Positions 6,868-14,244 of a DNA stretch of 32,061 nucleotides are shown piece after piece. A program made the translations under genes and the position numbers. Source of the DNA: Bacillota bacterium (GTDB taxonomy: Bacteria; Bacillota; Clostridia; Christensenellales; CAG-138); contig JAEESS010000029.1 in assembly GCA_016286445.1 (NCBI GenBank), positions 1-32,061 of the forward strand, read 5' to 3'. Under the pieces are notes generated by a model. That model did no database searches. It had not been told where the DNA came from and saw nothing but the letters and a program-made list of their open reading frames with translations. The first letter of the stretch is position 1. The number at the start of each line of letters is the position of its first letter.

Positions 6868-8099
6868 CCGATCGCTCCTTTATATGCGTAGATCGCATCT
6901 TCAAATTTGAGATCGGACATCCACCGGTCGAGTCTGTACTCCTCCAGCTCGGCTTCACGAACGCCCGGGAACCAATCCATCTTGATCACGCCGTGGTCGC
7001 CGTCGTAGCACATCGTGCCCTCGGCGCGGCGGAACAGATACGCGGTCACGGTCGAGGTTCCGTCGTCCTTTTCAACAGGCTCCGCAATATAGGAATCGAT
7101 CTCGCCGACGTTCAGAGCGGACGCCTTCTGGAACACATCATCCTCCGAGAACAGGGAGGAATGATCGTTTTCCGCGATCGGATACGGCGAGGGAATAAAG
7201 CCCTTGAACGAATCCTTGTTGTCGTCGGATTCCATCAGCTCGTCAAACGACATCTCGCCGGATTTGACCTTTTCGATGATCTCTTCGAGCTCTTCCGCGC
7301 TGTCCTTCTCCAGCTTGATGAAATCGATGTAAATAAAGCCCTCCGGCACATACAGCATCGGACTTGCCGAATAGCCGATCTGGTACATCATCATATAGTT
7401 CCAGAACGTACCGTCGGAATACGTCGGCGTTTCATGGCCGTCCTCATCCGTCGTCGTCATCGTCTTTTCCACGCTCTTGCGGTAGAAGTCGACAAGCGCG
7501 TTCTCGTCAACGCTCTCCTTGTTCTCCTCATAATAAGCGGCGATCGCCTGACGGTAGTATTCGCCTGCCGCATTCTCCTTCAGGAACGCGCGATACGCAG
7601 TCCTGCTCATGCCGAGACGCTGGAAGAAGCTGTCCATCTGCTTCTCGAACGCCGTCTTGGAATAGGAACCGCTCTCGATCATGCTGTCTGCATAGCTCTT
7701 CTCGATCGATGCGATATGATCGTCCGCGCTCTGATTGCATGCCGCGATCTGCTCTTCGGTAAGCGAGAGCCCGAGCGCCTTTGCTTCCTTTGCGTAGATC
7801 TTCTGCTTGACGACCTCGCGTGCGCAGTATTCCTGCAGGTTTTTGATCTGCTCGTCGGAAAGCGTCGTGCTGCCGTAATTGGAGCTGACCGCGTCGAACA
7901 GGACCTTGTATTCGCTGATGCTTGCCTTCATGCCGTCCGCGCTCACCGCGGTCGCGTTTCTCTGGAAGCAGTTCAGACCGGCGCTGTCCTTCTGCAGTGC
8001 GACCGTCAGAAAGATCGCAACAGCGATTACGAGAACCGCGATCACTGCGATCAGGATGTTGCGCGCCGTCTTCTTCTTACCGTAAACATTCTTTGCCAT
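6864..8099 (-). CDS. Membrane-anchored SurA/PrsA-like foldase
   Basis: A 411-residue protein with a basic N-terminus (MAKNVYGKKKTARN), one membrane span (about 15-36) and an extracytoplasmic SurA-N-like helical region (about 45-230: LSDEQIKNLQEYCAREVVKQKIYAKEAKALGLSLTEEQI-like signature). A second part (about 255-380) shows remnants of a parvulin-type PPIase domain (YIDFIKLEKD, VKSGEMSFDELM, FQKASALNVGEI). Such proteins help exported proteins fold at the membrane surface. Whether the PPIase site is active cannot be judged. No lipobox is present, unlike classical PrsA. GAGGAG before the ATG at 8097-8099 fixes the start; the longer open frame begins in the -35 box. It overlaps the micropeptide gene by 4 bases. 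Confidence 0.82.
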   Translation of the reverse strand: MAKNVYGKKKTARNILIAVIAVLVIAVAIFLTVALQKDSAGLNCFQRNATAVSADGMKASISEYKVLFDAVSSNYGSTTLSDEQIKNLQEYCAREVVKQKIYAKEAKALGLSLTEEQIAACNQSADDHIASIEKSYADSMIESGSYSKTAFEKQMDSFFQRLGMSRTAYRAFLKENAAGEYYRQAIAAYYEENKESVDENALVDFYRKSVEKTMTTTDEDGHETPTYSDGTFWNYMMMYQIGYSASPMLYVPEGFIYIDFIKLEKDSAEELEEIIEKVKSGEMSFDELMESDDNKDSFKGFIPSPYPIAENDHSSLFSEDDVFQKASALNVGEIDSYIAEPVEKDDGTSTVTAYLFRRAEGTMCYDGDHGVIKMDWFPGVREAELEEYRLDRWMSDLKFEDAIYAYKGAIG

Positions 8100-8136
8100 A
8101 GTGTATCTCCTCATATTTCGCAATGAAATCTTATGA

Positions 8137-8165
8137 ATTGTACTCTTTTCCCCGCCGCTTGTCAA
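8137..8165 (-). promoter_or_regulatory. Promoter of the foldase operon
   Basis: Minus strand TTGACA (8160-8165), 17-base spacer, TACAAT (8137-8142). Near-consensus. Confidence 0.87.
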
Positions 8166-8207
8166 CCGTCTTGCGGATTTATCTGCGCATAATGCAGTAT
8201 TCTGATC

Positions 8208-8239
8208 AAAAAAAGAAGGCTTTGCGCAGTCAAGCCTTC
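8208..8239 (-). terminator. Intrinsic terminator of nrdR-pgeF
   Basis: GAAGGCTT/AAGCCTTC stem with a 13-base loop and seven T residues on the minus strand, about 25 bases after the pgeF stop. Confidence 0.82.
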
Positions 8240-8264
8240 CGTAATTTCTTTATTCTTTATTCCT

Positions 8265-9119
8265 TCATTTCTGCGGCGTCAGCCGCAGATACGCCGCCAT
8301 GCCGCCGGTCCTGCCCTTGTCGCGCCGATGCGAGTACAGACGCGTATCCTCGAACGTGCAGACGCCCATCAGATGGATGTGCTCCGGCACGACGCCGCAT
8401 TCCAAAAACTGCGCCGTCGCCACCTGCCAAAGATCGACCGTCGCTTTGCCCTTTTCGTTTACGCCGAGCAGATCGCACTGCGGAAACGCCAGATCGAAGC
8501 TTTCCGCGACGTCGTCGCCGACCTCGAAGCACTTCGGACAGATCGAAGGTCCCACGCCGCAGACGATGTCCTTCGGATCCGAACCGCAGGCAGTCTGCAT
8601 CGTTTTGATGACCTCCGCGCCGATGCGTTTCAGCGCGCCGCGCCAGCCCGCATGGCAAAGCCCGATGCCCTTTTTCACGGGATCGTAGAAATAGAACGCC
8701 ATGCAGTCCGCATGTCCGGTGATCAGCGTGACCTCCGGATCGTCGGTCACAAGCCCGTCGCAGAACGGCAGCGGATCACGGTCGTAGCCTCTGCGACAGT
8801 CGAAGCGGTTCACGCACAGCACCGTCGTTCCGTGCTCATAGGTGTCCAGCACGATGCCGTCCAGCGGAATGCCCGCCGCGTCGCAGAAGATGCGGTAGTT
8901 TTCCAGAACATGCTCGCGCTGCTCCGGGCGCGTGAAGCTCAAATTCAGCGAGGAAAAGCAACCGGTCGAAACGCCGCCGGTGCGCGCCGAAAAGCCGTGG
9001 TCGATCTCCGGGTACGCCGAAAACGCCGGGATCGTATAGATACCGACGCCGTTCACCTCCCGGTACGCATGCGCCGGAACGATCGAGCGATAAATCGCGG
9101 TAAACTCTTCGCGCGTCAT
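8265..9119 (-). CDS. pgeF: Peptidoglycan editing factor PgeF / YfiH family (purine nucleoside phosphorylase-like)
   Basis: A 284-residue protein of the DUF152/'laccase domain' family. Members bind a metal through two His and one Cys, and have been linked to removal of wrongly built peptidoglycan precursors and to purine nucleoside phosphorolysis. Visible motifs are TYEHGT (His96), ITGHADC (136-139, Cys139), CHAGWRG (His156) and GPSICPKCFEV near 190-200. Length is normal for the family (about 240-290). Its ATG overlaps the nrdR stop (ATGA), so it is coupled to nrdR, a common neighbourhood in Clostridia. There is no signal peptide; it is cytosolic. Confidence 0.92.
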   Translation of the reverse strand: MTREEFTAIYRSIVPAHAYREVNGVGIYTIPAFSAYPEIDHGFSARTGGVSTGCFSSLNLSFTRPEQREHVLENYRIFCDAAGIPLDGIVLDTYEHGTTVLCVNRFDCRRGYDRDPLPFCDGLVTDDPEVTLITGHADCMAFYFYDPVKKGIGLCHAGWRGALKRIGAEVIKTMQTACGSDPKDIVCGVGPSICPKCFEVGDDVAESFDLAFPQCDLLGVNEKGKATVDLWQVATAQFLECGVVPEHIHLMGVCTFEDTRLYSHRRDKGRTGGMAAYLRLTPQK

Positions 9120-9571
9120 TTTTCGTCCAGAAGCCGCTGCAGTTCCTTGAGGAACGTCTGCGAATCCTTAAACTCGCGATACACGGACGCAAAGCGCACA
9201 TAGGCGACCTCGTCCACGTCCTTGAGCTTCTTCATGACCAGCTCGCCGATCGATTCGGTCGAGACCTCGGAATCGAGCGAGTTGTTGATCTCGCGGCAGA
9301 TCTCGTCGACCAGGCGGTTCTGCACGTCCGCGGGGATCGGGCGCTTCTCACACGCCTTGCGAATGCCGACCGCGACCTTTTCACGCTCGAACGGCTCGCG
9401 CCGCCCGTCACGCTTGACGACCATGACCGGATTCTCCTCGATGCGCTCCCACGTTGTGAACCTGCGTCCGCAGCCGATGCACTCTCTGCGCCGACGGATC
9501 GCACTGCCGTCCTCATTCGGACGCGAGTCGATGACCTTGCTGTCCGTTCCTCCGCAATACCGGCATTTCAT
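9116..9571 (-). CDS. nrdR: Transcriptional repressor NrdR
   Basis: A 151-residue repressor of ribonucleotide reductase genes. The N-terminal zinc ribbon uses Cys3, Cys6, Cys31 and Cys34 (MKCRYCG and RRECIGCGRRF). An ATP-cone follows (about 49-139, VVKRDGRREPFEREKVAVGI), which senses ATP/dATP. Length is typical. AAGGAGGA lies 9 bases before the ATG. It is the first gene of a two-gene operon with pgeF. No ribonucleotide reductase gene or obvious NrdR box is seen in this window, so its targets lie elsewhere. Confidence 0.97.
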   Translation of the reverse strand: MKCRYCGGTDSKVIDSRPNEDGSAIRRRRECIGCGRRFTTWERIEENPVMVVKRDGRREPFEREKVAVGIRKACEKRPIPADVQNRLVDEICREINNSLDSEVSTESIGELVMKKLKDVDEVAYVRFASVYREFKDSQTFLKELQRLLDEK

Positions 9572-9612
9572 AGAGCTTGTCCTCCTTGTTTATATGCCAT
9601 ACTTAATATGAT

Positions 9613-9621
9613 AGTATAGCA
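9613..9621 (-). promoter_or_regulatory. Extended -10 promoter of nrdR-pgeF
   Basis: Minus strand TGCTATACT, an extended -10 element, with no convincing -35 box at the right distance. It precedes the nrdR ribosome binding site by about 30 bases. Confidence 0.55.
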
Positions 9622-9700
9622 CATCGAAACAGGATCCGGTCCCCTCCGAAACCGAGTTTACGGATTGTTCAAGTTTTCGGGCTGTCTGTGCAGAAATTCG

Positions 9701-9729
9701 TTGCGGTTTTCCGCCCGTCGTGAAATAAT
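9701..9729 (+). promoter_or_regulatory. Promoter for the structured RNA leader
   Basis: TTGCGG (9701-9706), 17-base spacer, AATAAT (9724-9729). The -35 box is weak, but the predicted start near 9736 coincides with the first base pair of the long leader helix, which supports it. Confidence 0.5.
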
Positions 9730-9734
9730 TCAAA

Positions 9735-9920
9735 CTGCGGCACAAATCGAATACATATCTCACTCGAACCGAACATAGAATCGGTGTATGTCTTTTGCTA
9801 TTGGCAAAAGCGTACAGCTCCAACAGGGCACGCCGATTCTGTGCGATTGTGTTCGATTTGTGTCGCAGCAAAGGAGCTTGCATTTTTCGTGCGCAGCTCC
9901 GGCTGCGCACTTTTCTTTTT
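9735..9920 (+). ncRNA. Candidate structured RNA leader with attenuator-like 3' end
   Basis: The plus-strand transcript can form a 21-bp outer helix (9735-9755 with 9848-9868). It has no mismatches, only two G-U pairs, which become A-C mismatches on the other strand. Inside it lies a 14-bp helix (9774-9787 with 9830-9843), again closed with G-U pairs, and a hairpin CTTTTGC/GCAAAAG (9792-9810). GGAGCT at 9873-9878 can pair either with AGCTCC in the apical region (9816-9821) or with AGCTCC inside the terminator stem (9895-9900). This is the plan of a terminator/antiterminator switch. The terminator abuts the ribosome binding site of the AMP-binding gene. I recognise no known riboswitch or T-box motif. 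A 6S-like free RNA of about 185 bases is the main alternative. Confidence 0.6.
9889..9920 (+). terminator. Intrinsic terminator at the end of the RNA leader
   Basis: A perfect 9-bp GC-rich stem (GTGCGCAGC with GCTGCGCAC) with a TCCG tetraloop, followed by TTTTCTTTTT. The ribosome binding site GGGAGGGG of the downstream gene starts at the next base, so termination here would silence that gene. Confidence 0.85.
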
Positions 9921-9931
9921 GGGAGGGGCAA

Positions 9932-10785
9932 ATGGAGCAAGCAAAACCGACGGGCTATCCGTCCGTCGACAAGCCGTGGCTGAAATACTATTCCGAGGAA
10001 ATCATCAACGCACCGCTGCCGGATTGCACGATATACGAATATCTTGTCGAGAACAACCGCGCGTATCCGAAGGATATTGCGATCCACTATCTGGGTCGCA
10101 GGATCACCTACGGGGAATTGTTCAAACGGATCGACGAGACCGCCGCCGCGTTTGCCGCTTTGGGCGTACAGCCGGGCGAGATCGTCACCGTTGCGCTGCC
10201 GAGCATTCCGGAGGCGCTGTATGCCGTCTATGCGCTGAATAAAATCGGCGCCGCCACAAACATGATCCATCCGCTTGCGGGCGAGGACGAGATCATCCAC
10301 TATCTCAACGAGGTCGAAAGCCGGGTCGCGATCCTGTTCGACGGAACCTATAAACTGATCGGAAAACGGATCGGCGAGACCTCGCTGAAACACGCGATCG
10401 TCGTTTCCGCGGGCGATTCGCTTCTCTTTGGCTTGAAACAGTTCTATTATTCGAACAATCCGAAGGTCCGGCTTCCGCAGGATTCGGTTTTCCACAGCTG
10501 GACATGGTTTTTGAAAGGCGGAAAAGGCACGGCTGTTCCGACGTTTGCGAAGGATCCCGATACGCTTGCGTTGATCTCCCATACCGTCGGCACGACCGGC
10601 GAGCCGAAGGGCGTTATGTGCTCGGATCGCAACATAAACGCGCTGATTTGGCAGATTGTCTGCAATTTTGAATACAAACGGCAATATACTTGTTTAGCTT
10701 TGTGTTCGTTGACGAGCTGCCGAGGACCTCGCGCGGCAAGATCGACTACCGCGCGCTGGAGGAACAGGCGGTGAAAGAAGCATAA
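9932..10785 (+). pseudogene. AMP-binding (acyl-CoA synthetase-like) gene with internal deletion and frame change
   Basis: The first 250 or so codons encode the N-terminal part of a class I adenylate-forming enzyme: TIYEYLVENN, ITYGELFKRID, VTVALPSIPEALYAVYALNKIGA and the phosphate loop SHTVGTTGEPKGVM (near 10,575-10,620). Homology stops at about 10,680. A second piece in another frame (10,699-10,785) gives FVFVDELPRTSRGKIDYRALE and a stop, the classic C-terminal end of this family with its catalytic lysine (GKID). The middle, around 250 residues with motifs A4-A8, is missing and the ends are out of frame. The product cannot be active. GGGAGGGG precedes the ATG at 9932. An assembly collapse could give the same picture. 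Confidence 0.85.
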
Positions 10786-10802
10786 GCCAAGCGACATAAG
10801 CG

Positions 10803-10833
10803 GCGCACACCTTTTCGGGTGTGCGCTGTTTTT
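10803..10833 (+). terminator. Intrinsic terminator after the AMP-binding pseudogene
   Basis: A 9-bp stem GCGCACACC/GGTGTGCGC, loop TTTTC, then TGTTTTT on the plus strand. It lies 17 bases after the remnant's stop and touches the 3' end of the convergent ylmC-like gene. Confidence 0.82.
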
Positions 10834-11068
10834 ACGGCAGCTCGACCAGGATGACGTCCTCGCCGAGCTTTTTGATCTTCGAGAACGGGATCACCGTTCC
10901 GTCCTTGCCCTTCAGCAATCCGAACAGCCGCGGCGCGCCGGGCACGACGATCGCCAGCACCTCGCTCGTGCACGGATCAAATTCGAGATCGCACACGTTT
11001 CCGTAGCGCTCCCCCGTACAGACATTGATGACCTCCCTGCATTTCAGTTCCGAAAACAGCATGCGCAT
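10832..11068 (-). CDS. ylmC: YlmC/YmxH family PRC-barrel sporulation protein
   Basis: A 78-residue cytosolic protein with a single PRC-barrel: LFSELKCREVINVCTGERYGNVCDLEFD, then GAPRLFGLLKGKDGTVIPFSKIKKLGEDVILVEL. The family is common in spore formers and is associated with sporulation, with no defined biochemical role. GGAGG 8 bases before the ATG at 11066-11068 selects this start; a longer frame and a second ATG two codons later also exist. It is divergent from the cotJ operon. Confidence 0.85.
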   Translation of the reverse strand: MRMLFSELKCREVINVCTGERYGNVCDLEFDPCTSEVLAIVVPGAPRLFGLLKGKDGTVIPFSKIKKLGEDVILVELP

Positions 11069-11187
11069 CCTTCTTTCCTCCCCGATCGTTTGAAGCTCCA
11101 TCGACATTTTGACCGCCGACCTCCGTTTCGTTTGGATAGATTATGCGGACGCGCCGCGAAATAGAATCACGCTTTTTCGACGGATTT

Positions 11188-11195
11188 CATACCAT
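11188..11195 (+). promoter_or_regulatory. Possible sporulation sigma-E type -10 box of cotJ
   Basis: CATACCAT resembles the sigma-E -10 consensus (CATACAnT), about 28 bases before the cotJA start. The -35 region (around AGAATCA at 11163-11169) is not a clear match. cotJ operons are known to be controlled by sigma-E in Bacillus; the site here is only a candidate. Confidence 0.3.
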
Positions 11196-11223
11196 GGCAG
11201 TAAAGAACCAAGGAGGAAAGACC

Positions 11224-11490
11224 ATGCAACAATCCTATGCAAACGGCGGGTGCTGCTTTACGGACCGCATCCCCGCCGTCGATCCCACCGCGGTCGACAA
11301 CGTTGTTCCCGCGGGCTCCGTCTCTGCAGACAGCTCCTGCGGCATGACGGGCGGCTGCGCGCTTGCGACCGTTTATTTCCCGAATCAGGCGTACCGCGCA
11401 GGCTTCTGTCCGTGTGAAGCGCTCGCGCACGGTACGCTTTTCCCGGAGCTTGTCTCCGAATACCCGACCTGCAGAAATAGGGAGGTATGA
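11224..11490 (+). CDS. cotJA: Spore coat associated protein CotJA
   Basis: An 88-residue protein ending in the family signature RAGFCPCEALAHGTLFPELVSEY. AAGGAGGA before the ATG at 11224 fixes the start; an in-frame ATG farther upstream has no ribosome site. CotJ proteins are placed in the inner coat of the spore. It is first of three genes in the conserved order cotJA-cotJB-cotJC; its stop overlaps the ribosome site region of cotJB. Confidence 0.93.
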   Translation: MQQSYANGGCCFTDRIPAVDPTAVDNVVPAGSVSADSSCGMTGGCALATVYFPNQAYRAGFCPCEALAHGTLFPELVSEYPTCRNREV

Positions 11491-11492
11491 AT

Positions 11493-11744
11493 ATGACGAA
11501 CTATACGGAACAGGAGCTTCTGCAGCGGATCGGCGAAGTCCGCTTCGCCTGCGTCGAGCTGCAGCTCTATCTCGATACGCATCCCGATGATATCGACGCC
11601 GTGAACGATTTCAACAGCTACGCCGCGACGCTCGACCGTCTCTGCAATGCGTACACCGAACGCTTCGGTCCGCTCGAAAACTTCGGCAACAGCACGCACG
11701 ACGCCGGAAGCTGGGTCTACCAGAAATGGCCGTGGCAGAATTGA
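11493..11744 (+). CDS. cotJB: Spore coat protein CotJB
   Basis: An 83-residue protein with the family pattern LLQRIGEVRFACVELQLYLDTHPDD, AYTERFGPL and a C-terminal WVYQKWPWQN. Two ATGs are available. The first (11487) overlaps the cotJA stop but sits only one base after GGGAGG; the second (11493) is 7 bases away and is preferred. Middle gene of the cotJ operon. Confidence 0.93.
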   Translation: MTNYTEQELLQRIGEVRFACVELQLYLDTHPDDIDAVNDFNSYAATLDRLCNAYTERFGPLENFGNSTHDAGSWVYQKWPWQN

Positions 11745-11756
11745 GGAGGTAAGCTT

Positions 11757-12356
11757 ATGTGGATCTATGAAAAAAGACTCGAATACCCCGTTCGCATCAC
11801 CAAGCCCGACCCGAAAATGGCAAAGCTTCTGATGGCACAATACGGCGGCCCCGATTCCGAGCTCGGGGCGGGGCTCAGATATCTCACGCAGCGCTACTCG
11901 ATGCCCGACGACCGCATCCGCGCGACGCTCACCGACATCGGCACCGAGGAAATCGCACACTGGGAGATGATCGCGACGATGATCACACAGTGCATGCAGG
12001 GCGCAAGCCTTGAGGAGCTTTCCGCAGCAGGGCTGGATGGCTACTACACGATGCACGGCACCGGCGTCTTCCCCGCCGATCCGAACGGCGTGCCCTTCAC
12101 CTCCGCCTATATCGCCTGCACCGGCGATCCGATCGCAGATCTATCCGAGGACATGGCAGCCGAACAGAAGGCGCGGGCGACCTATGAGCATCTGATGAAC
12201 ATGACGAACAACAGCCAGATCATCGAACCGCTGTACTTTTTGCGCGAGCGCGAGGTCGTACACTATCAGCGCTTCGGCGAGTGCCTCGAGATCATGCAGG
12301 CGATCAAAACCGGCCGCAGCGCACCCTCCTGCCGCTGCACGAGACGGCGCTATTGA
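11757..12356 (+). CDS. cotJC: Spore coat protein CotJC, manganese catalase family
   Basis: A 199-residue protein of the non-haem manganese catalase family, found in the spore coat and thought to decompose peroxide. Metal-ligand patterns of the di-iron/manganese four-helix bundle are present: TDIGTEEIAHWEMIA, EDMAAEQKARATYEHL and EPLYFLREREVVHYQRFGE. The N-terminal MWIYEKRLEYPVRI is typical. The last 20 residues are basic and Cys-rich (SCRCTRRRY), unlike the usual ending, and may reflect a diverged tail. GGAGG lies 7 bases before the ATG. It is last in the operon. Confidence 0.93.
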   Translation: MWIYEKRLEYPVRITKPDPKMAKLLMAQYGGPDSELGAGLRYLTQRYSMPDDRIRATLTDIGTEEIAHWEMIATMITQCMQGASLEELSAAGLDGYYTMHGTGVFPADPNGVPFTSAYIACTGDPIADLSEDMAAEQKARATYEHLMNMTNNSQIIEPLYFLREREVVHYQRFGECLEIMQAIKTGRSAPSCRCTRRRY

Positions 12357-12445
12357 CACAAAAAGGACTGCTCTTTGAAGGTGCTAATTAGGGATATGCA
12401 AAAAACACATTTTTAACTGGCATTCTTCAAGCGGGTGGCAAACAG

Positions 12446-12487
12446 AAAAGGCTCCATGGCAGAAAACAATCTGCTATGGAGCCTTTT
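12446..12487. terminator. Bidirectional terminator between cotJC and the dipeptidase gene
   Basis: A 17-bp arm pair starting AAAAGGCTCCAT and ending ATGGAGCCTTTT, with one G-U on the plus strand and a 7-8 base loop. The A/T runs on both sides allow termination of the convergent cotJ and dipeptidase transcripts. Confidence 0.82.
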
Positions 12488-12643
12488 ACTCTATCTTGAT
12501 GCAACCATATGAAAACGCATCGAACACAAGGGGACGGTTAGCGTGGGATGAATTCGATATTTCGTCCACATGGTGTATATGTGTCCGCTTGCCGGAGCAT
12601 GGTTGTTCTCCTGTGTTGTTATCTCCCTGTGTTGCTGAAATAC
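12488..12643. other. Intergenic stretch with GGGGACGGTT-type motif and short repeats
   Basis: No credible gene. It holds AACACAAGGGGACGGTT (about 12,523-12,539), a partly complementary TTCTCCTGTGTTG at 12,606-12,618 and a second near-copy TCTCCCTGTGTTG soon after. From memory, GGGGACGGTT motifs recur at the ends of REP-associated Y1-transposase units, but no transposase is present here. Confidence 0.35.
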
Positions 12644-14107
12644 TCAGTTATCCGCGCGGTTGTAGCCGTTTCGCATGGTGACGCTGGATTCGTACAGCAC
12701 CGCGGTCAGCGCCTTGTCGGTCTGCTCCTTTGCCATCGTCGCAAGCTTCTCGTTCGCCTCCGCGCAAAGCGATGCGTCGCCGGTCTCCGCGATCTTCCGG
12801 TCGTATGCAAGCACGAGCTTCCTGCCCTCGGTCATGACCGCGTTCTGATAGCGTGTCACGATCTGCACGCACTGATTATAGCTGTGATCCGCCAGCGCAC
12901 CGATCAGACGGCTGCCCCAGTAGAAGTTTTCGGTCGAAGCGTCAAGCGTGACATCACTGAGGTATTTCGGCATTTTCGCCGCATTCGGATACACCGGCAG
13001 CAGCGCGTCGAACGTGGTCGAGCCGAAGCATATCCACTCAAGCCCTTTCGCGCAGTCGGGCGCGTCGGAACGGATCTGACACACGGACGTGACGCCGGTG
13101 CGGTTGATGCCGATCGAGCGGTACTTGCCGCGCATGCCGGTGTCGTGGTTCAGATACGGATCGAACGGCGTTCCCTTATAGTTCGAGGAAAGCAGCTCCT
13201 TGACCTCCTCGACCGCGATCTTGCGGTCCGGGACAAAGCTCCACGGGATATCGTCGCTTTCGGGTGTGAAGTCCGCGTTCGGACCGTCCCAGCGATACTG
13301 TCCCGGCGCAAGATATCTGCCCATATACCACGCGCGGGGTGTGTTGTAAACGTGGTCCTGATCGGAATGTGAGCCGAACACGAGCCGCGGATTGAACGCA
13401 CCGCCTTGGTTGCAGTCGAGATGATAGGTCTCGATAAATTCTTTCAGATCCTTCGAGCACAGATGCGTCTTTTGTTCTCCGAAGGCGTCGTCGAAGTCGA
13501 AGCTGTCCATGCCGAACTGATTTGGCATGATCACCGCGACGTCGTCCGGCACGCGCTTTGCCATCCAGTGATGCCCGCCGATCGTCTCCATCCACCAGAT
13601 CTCGTTTTCATCGTTGAACGCGATCCCGTTGGATTCATAGGTGCCGTACTGTTCCAAGAGCACCGCAAGCCGCAGCACGCCCTCTCTGGCGGTGCGGATA
13701 TACGGCAGCACGAGCACGACGATGTCCTCTTCGCCGATGCCGCCCGGGACGTCCTTTTCTTTCTTCGCCTTTGCCTTTTGATACGTCACCAAAGGATCCG
13801 CCGAAAGCACGCGCGGGTTCGAGGTGATCGTTTCCGTCGCCGTCATGCCGACGTTTGCCGCATTAATGCCGGTCGCCGCCCAGACGCCGTTCTTCGGGTC
13901 GACGCTCGGGCACGCGGTATAGCGCATCGGGTTTTCCGGAAGCGGAACCGTGAGATGCCCGATCACGGAGGTGTATGTTTTCTTCTGATCCTTGGGCTCG
14001 ACGACGATGAGCTTTTTGACGTCGAAGCGTCCGTCGTCGGTCCGCGCGATCATGGTGGAATTGTCATTGGAAGCATGTTTTCCGATCAATACGGTTGTAC
14101 AGGACAT
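12644..14107 (-). CDS. pepD: C69 family dipeptidase (PepD-like)
   Basis: A 487-residue N-terminal-nucleophile hydrolase. The sequence begins MSCTTVLIGKHASNDNSTMI, with Cys3 as the expected nucleophile exposed by processing, followed by the family-typical ARTDDGRF. Other conserved parts are GIGEEDIVVLVLPY, NDENEIWWMETIGGHHW and RGKYRSIGINRTG. Members cleave dipeptides, usually in the cytosol; no signal peptide is present. GAGG lies 8 bases upstream of the ATG at 14107. It is a single-gene unit with its own promoter, convergent with cotJ. The exact substrate is unknown. Confidence 0.92.
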   Translation of the reverse strand: MSCTTVLIGKHASNDNSTMIARTDDGRFDVKKLIVVEPKDQKKTYTSVIGHLTVPLPENPMRYTACPSVDPKNGVWAATGINAANVGMTATETITSNPRVLSADPLVTYQKAKAKKEKDVPGGIGEEDIVVLVLPYIRTAREGVLRLAVLLEQYGTYESNGIAFNDENEIWWMETIGGHHWMAKRVPDDVAVIMPNQFGMDSFDFDDAFGEQKTHLCSKDLKEFIETYHLDCNQGGAFNPRLVFGSHSDQDHVYNTPRAWYMGRYLAPGQYRWDGPNADFTPESDDIPWSFVPDRKIAVEEVKELLSSNYKGTPFDPYLNHDTGMRGKYRSIGINRTGVTSVCQIRSDAPDCAKGLEWICFGSTTFDALLPVYPNAAKMPKYLSDVTLDASTENFYWGSRLIGALADHSYNQCVQIVTRYQNAVMTEGRKLVLAYDRKIAETGDASLCAEANEKLATMAKEQTDKALTAVLYESSVTMRNGYNRADN

Positions 14108-14139
14108 GTGATAACCTCTTTTCCGTTTTTTCTGTTTTC

Positions 14140-14168
14140 ATGATACGCAAAAACGGCACCGATGTCAA
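14140..14168 (-). promoter_or_regulatory. Promoter of the C69 dipeptidase gene
   Basis: Minus strand TTGACA (14163-14168), 17-base spacer, TATCAT (14140-14145). Confidence 0.85.
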
Positions 14169-14202
14169 CCCGTTTCCGCCCTGCCGGACGCCCGCGCGCA
14201 AA

Positions 14203-14232
14203 GCAAAACGGCGCGCAAAAAACTGCGCGCCG
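14203..14232 (-). terminator. Intrinsic terminator of the padR-flavodoxin operon
   Basis: GGCGCGCA/TGCGCGCC stem followed by GTTTTG on the minus strand, 12 bases after the stop of the flavodoxin-SCP2 gene. Confidence 0.8.
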
Positions 14233-14244
14233 CATCGGAAAAGC

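Noticed and set aside
9735-9920. T-box or known riboswitch
   Set aside because: No T-box AGGGUGG element, no specifier loop, and no motif of the common riboswitch classes that I could recognise.
9590-10684. Minus-strand frame of 364 codons across the RNA leader and AMP-binding gene
   Set aside because: It runs antisense to clear AMP-binding motifs, has no homology signals and no ribosome site.
12549-12611. 20-codon minus-strand frame preceded by AGGAG
   Set aside because: Too short, no hydrophobic or conserved pattern, and located in what may be mobile-element debris.
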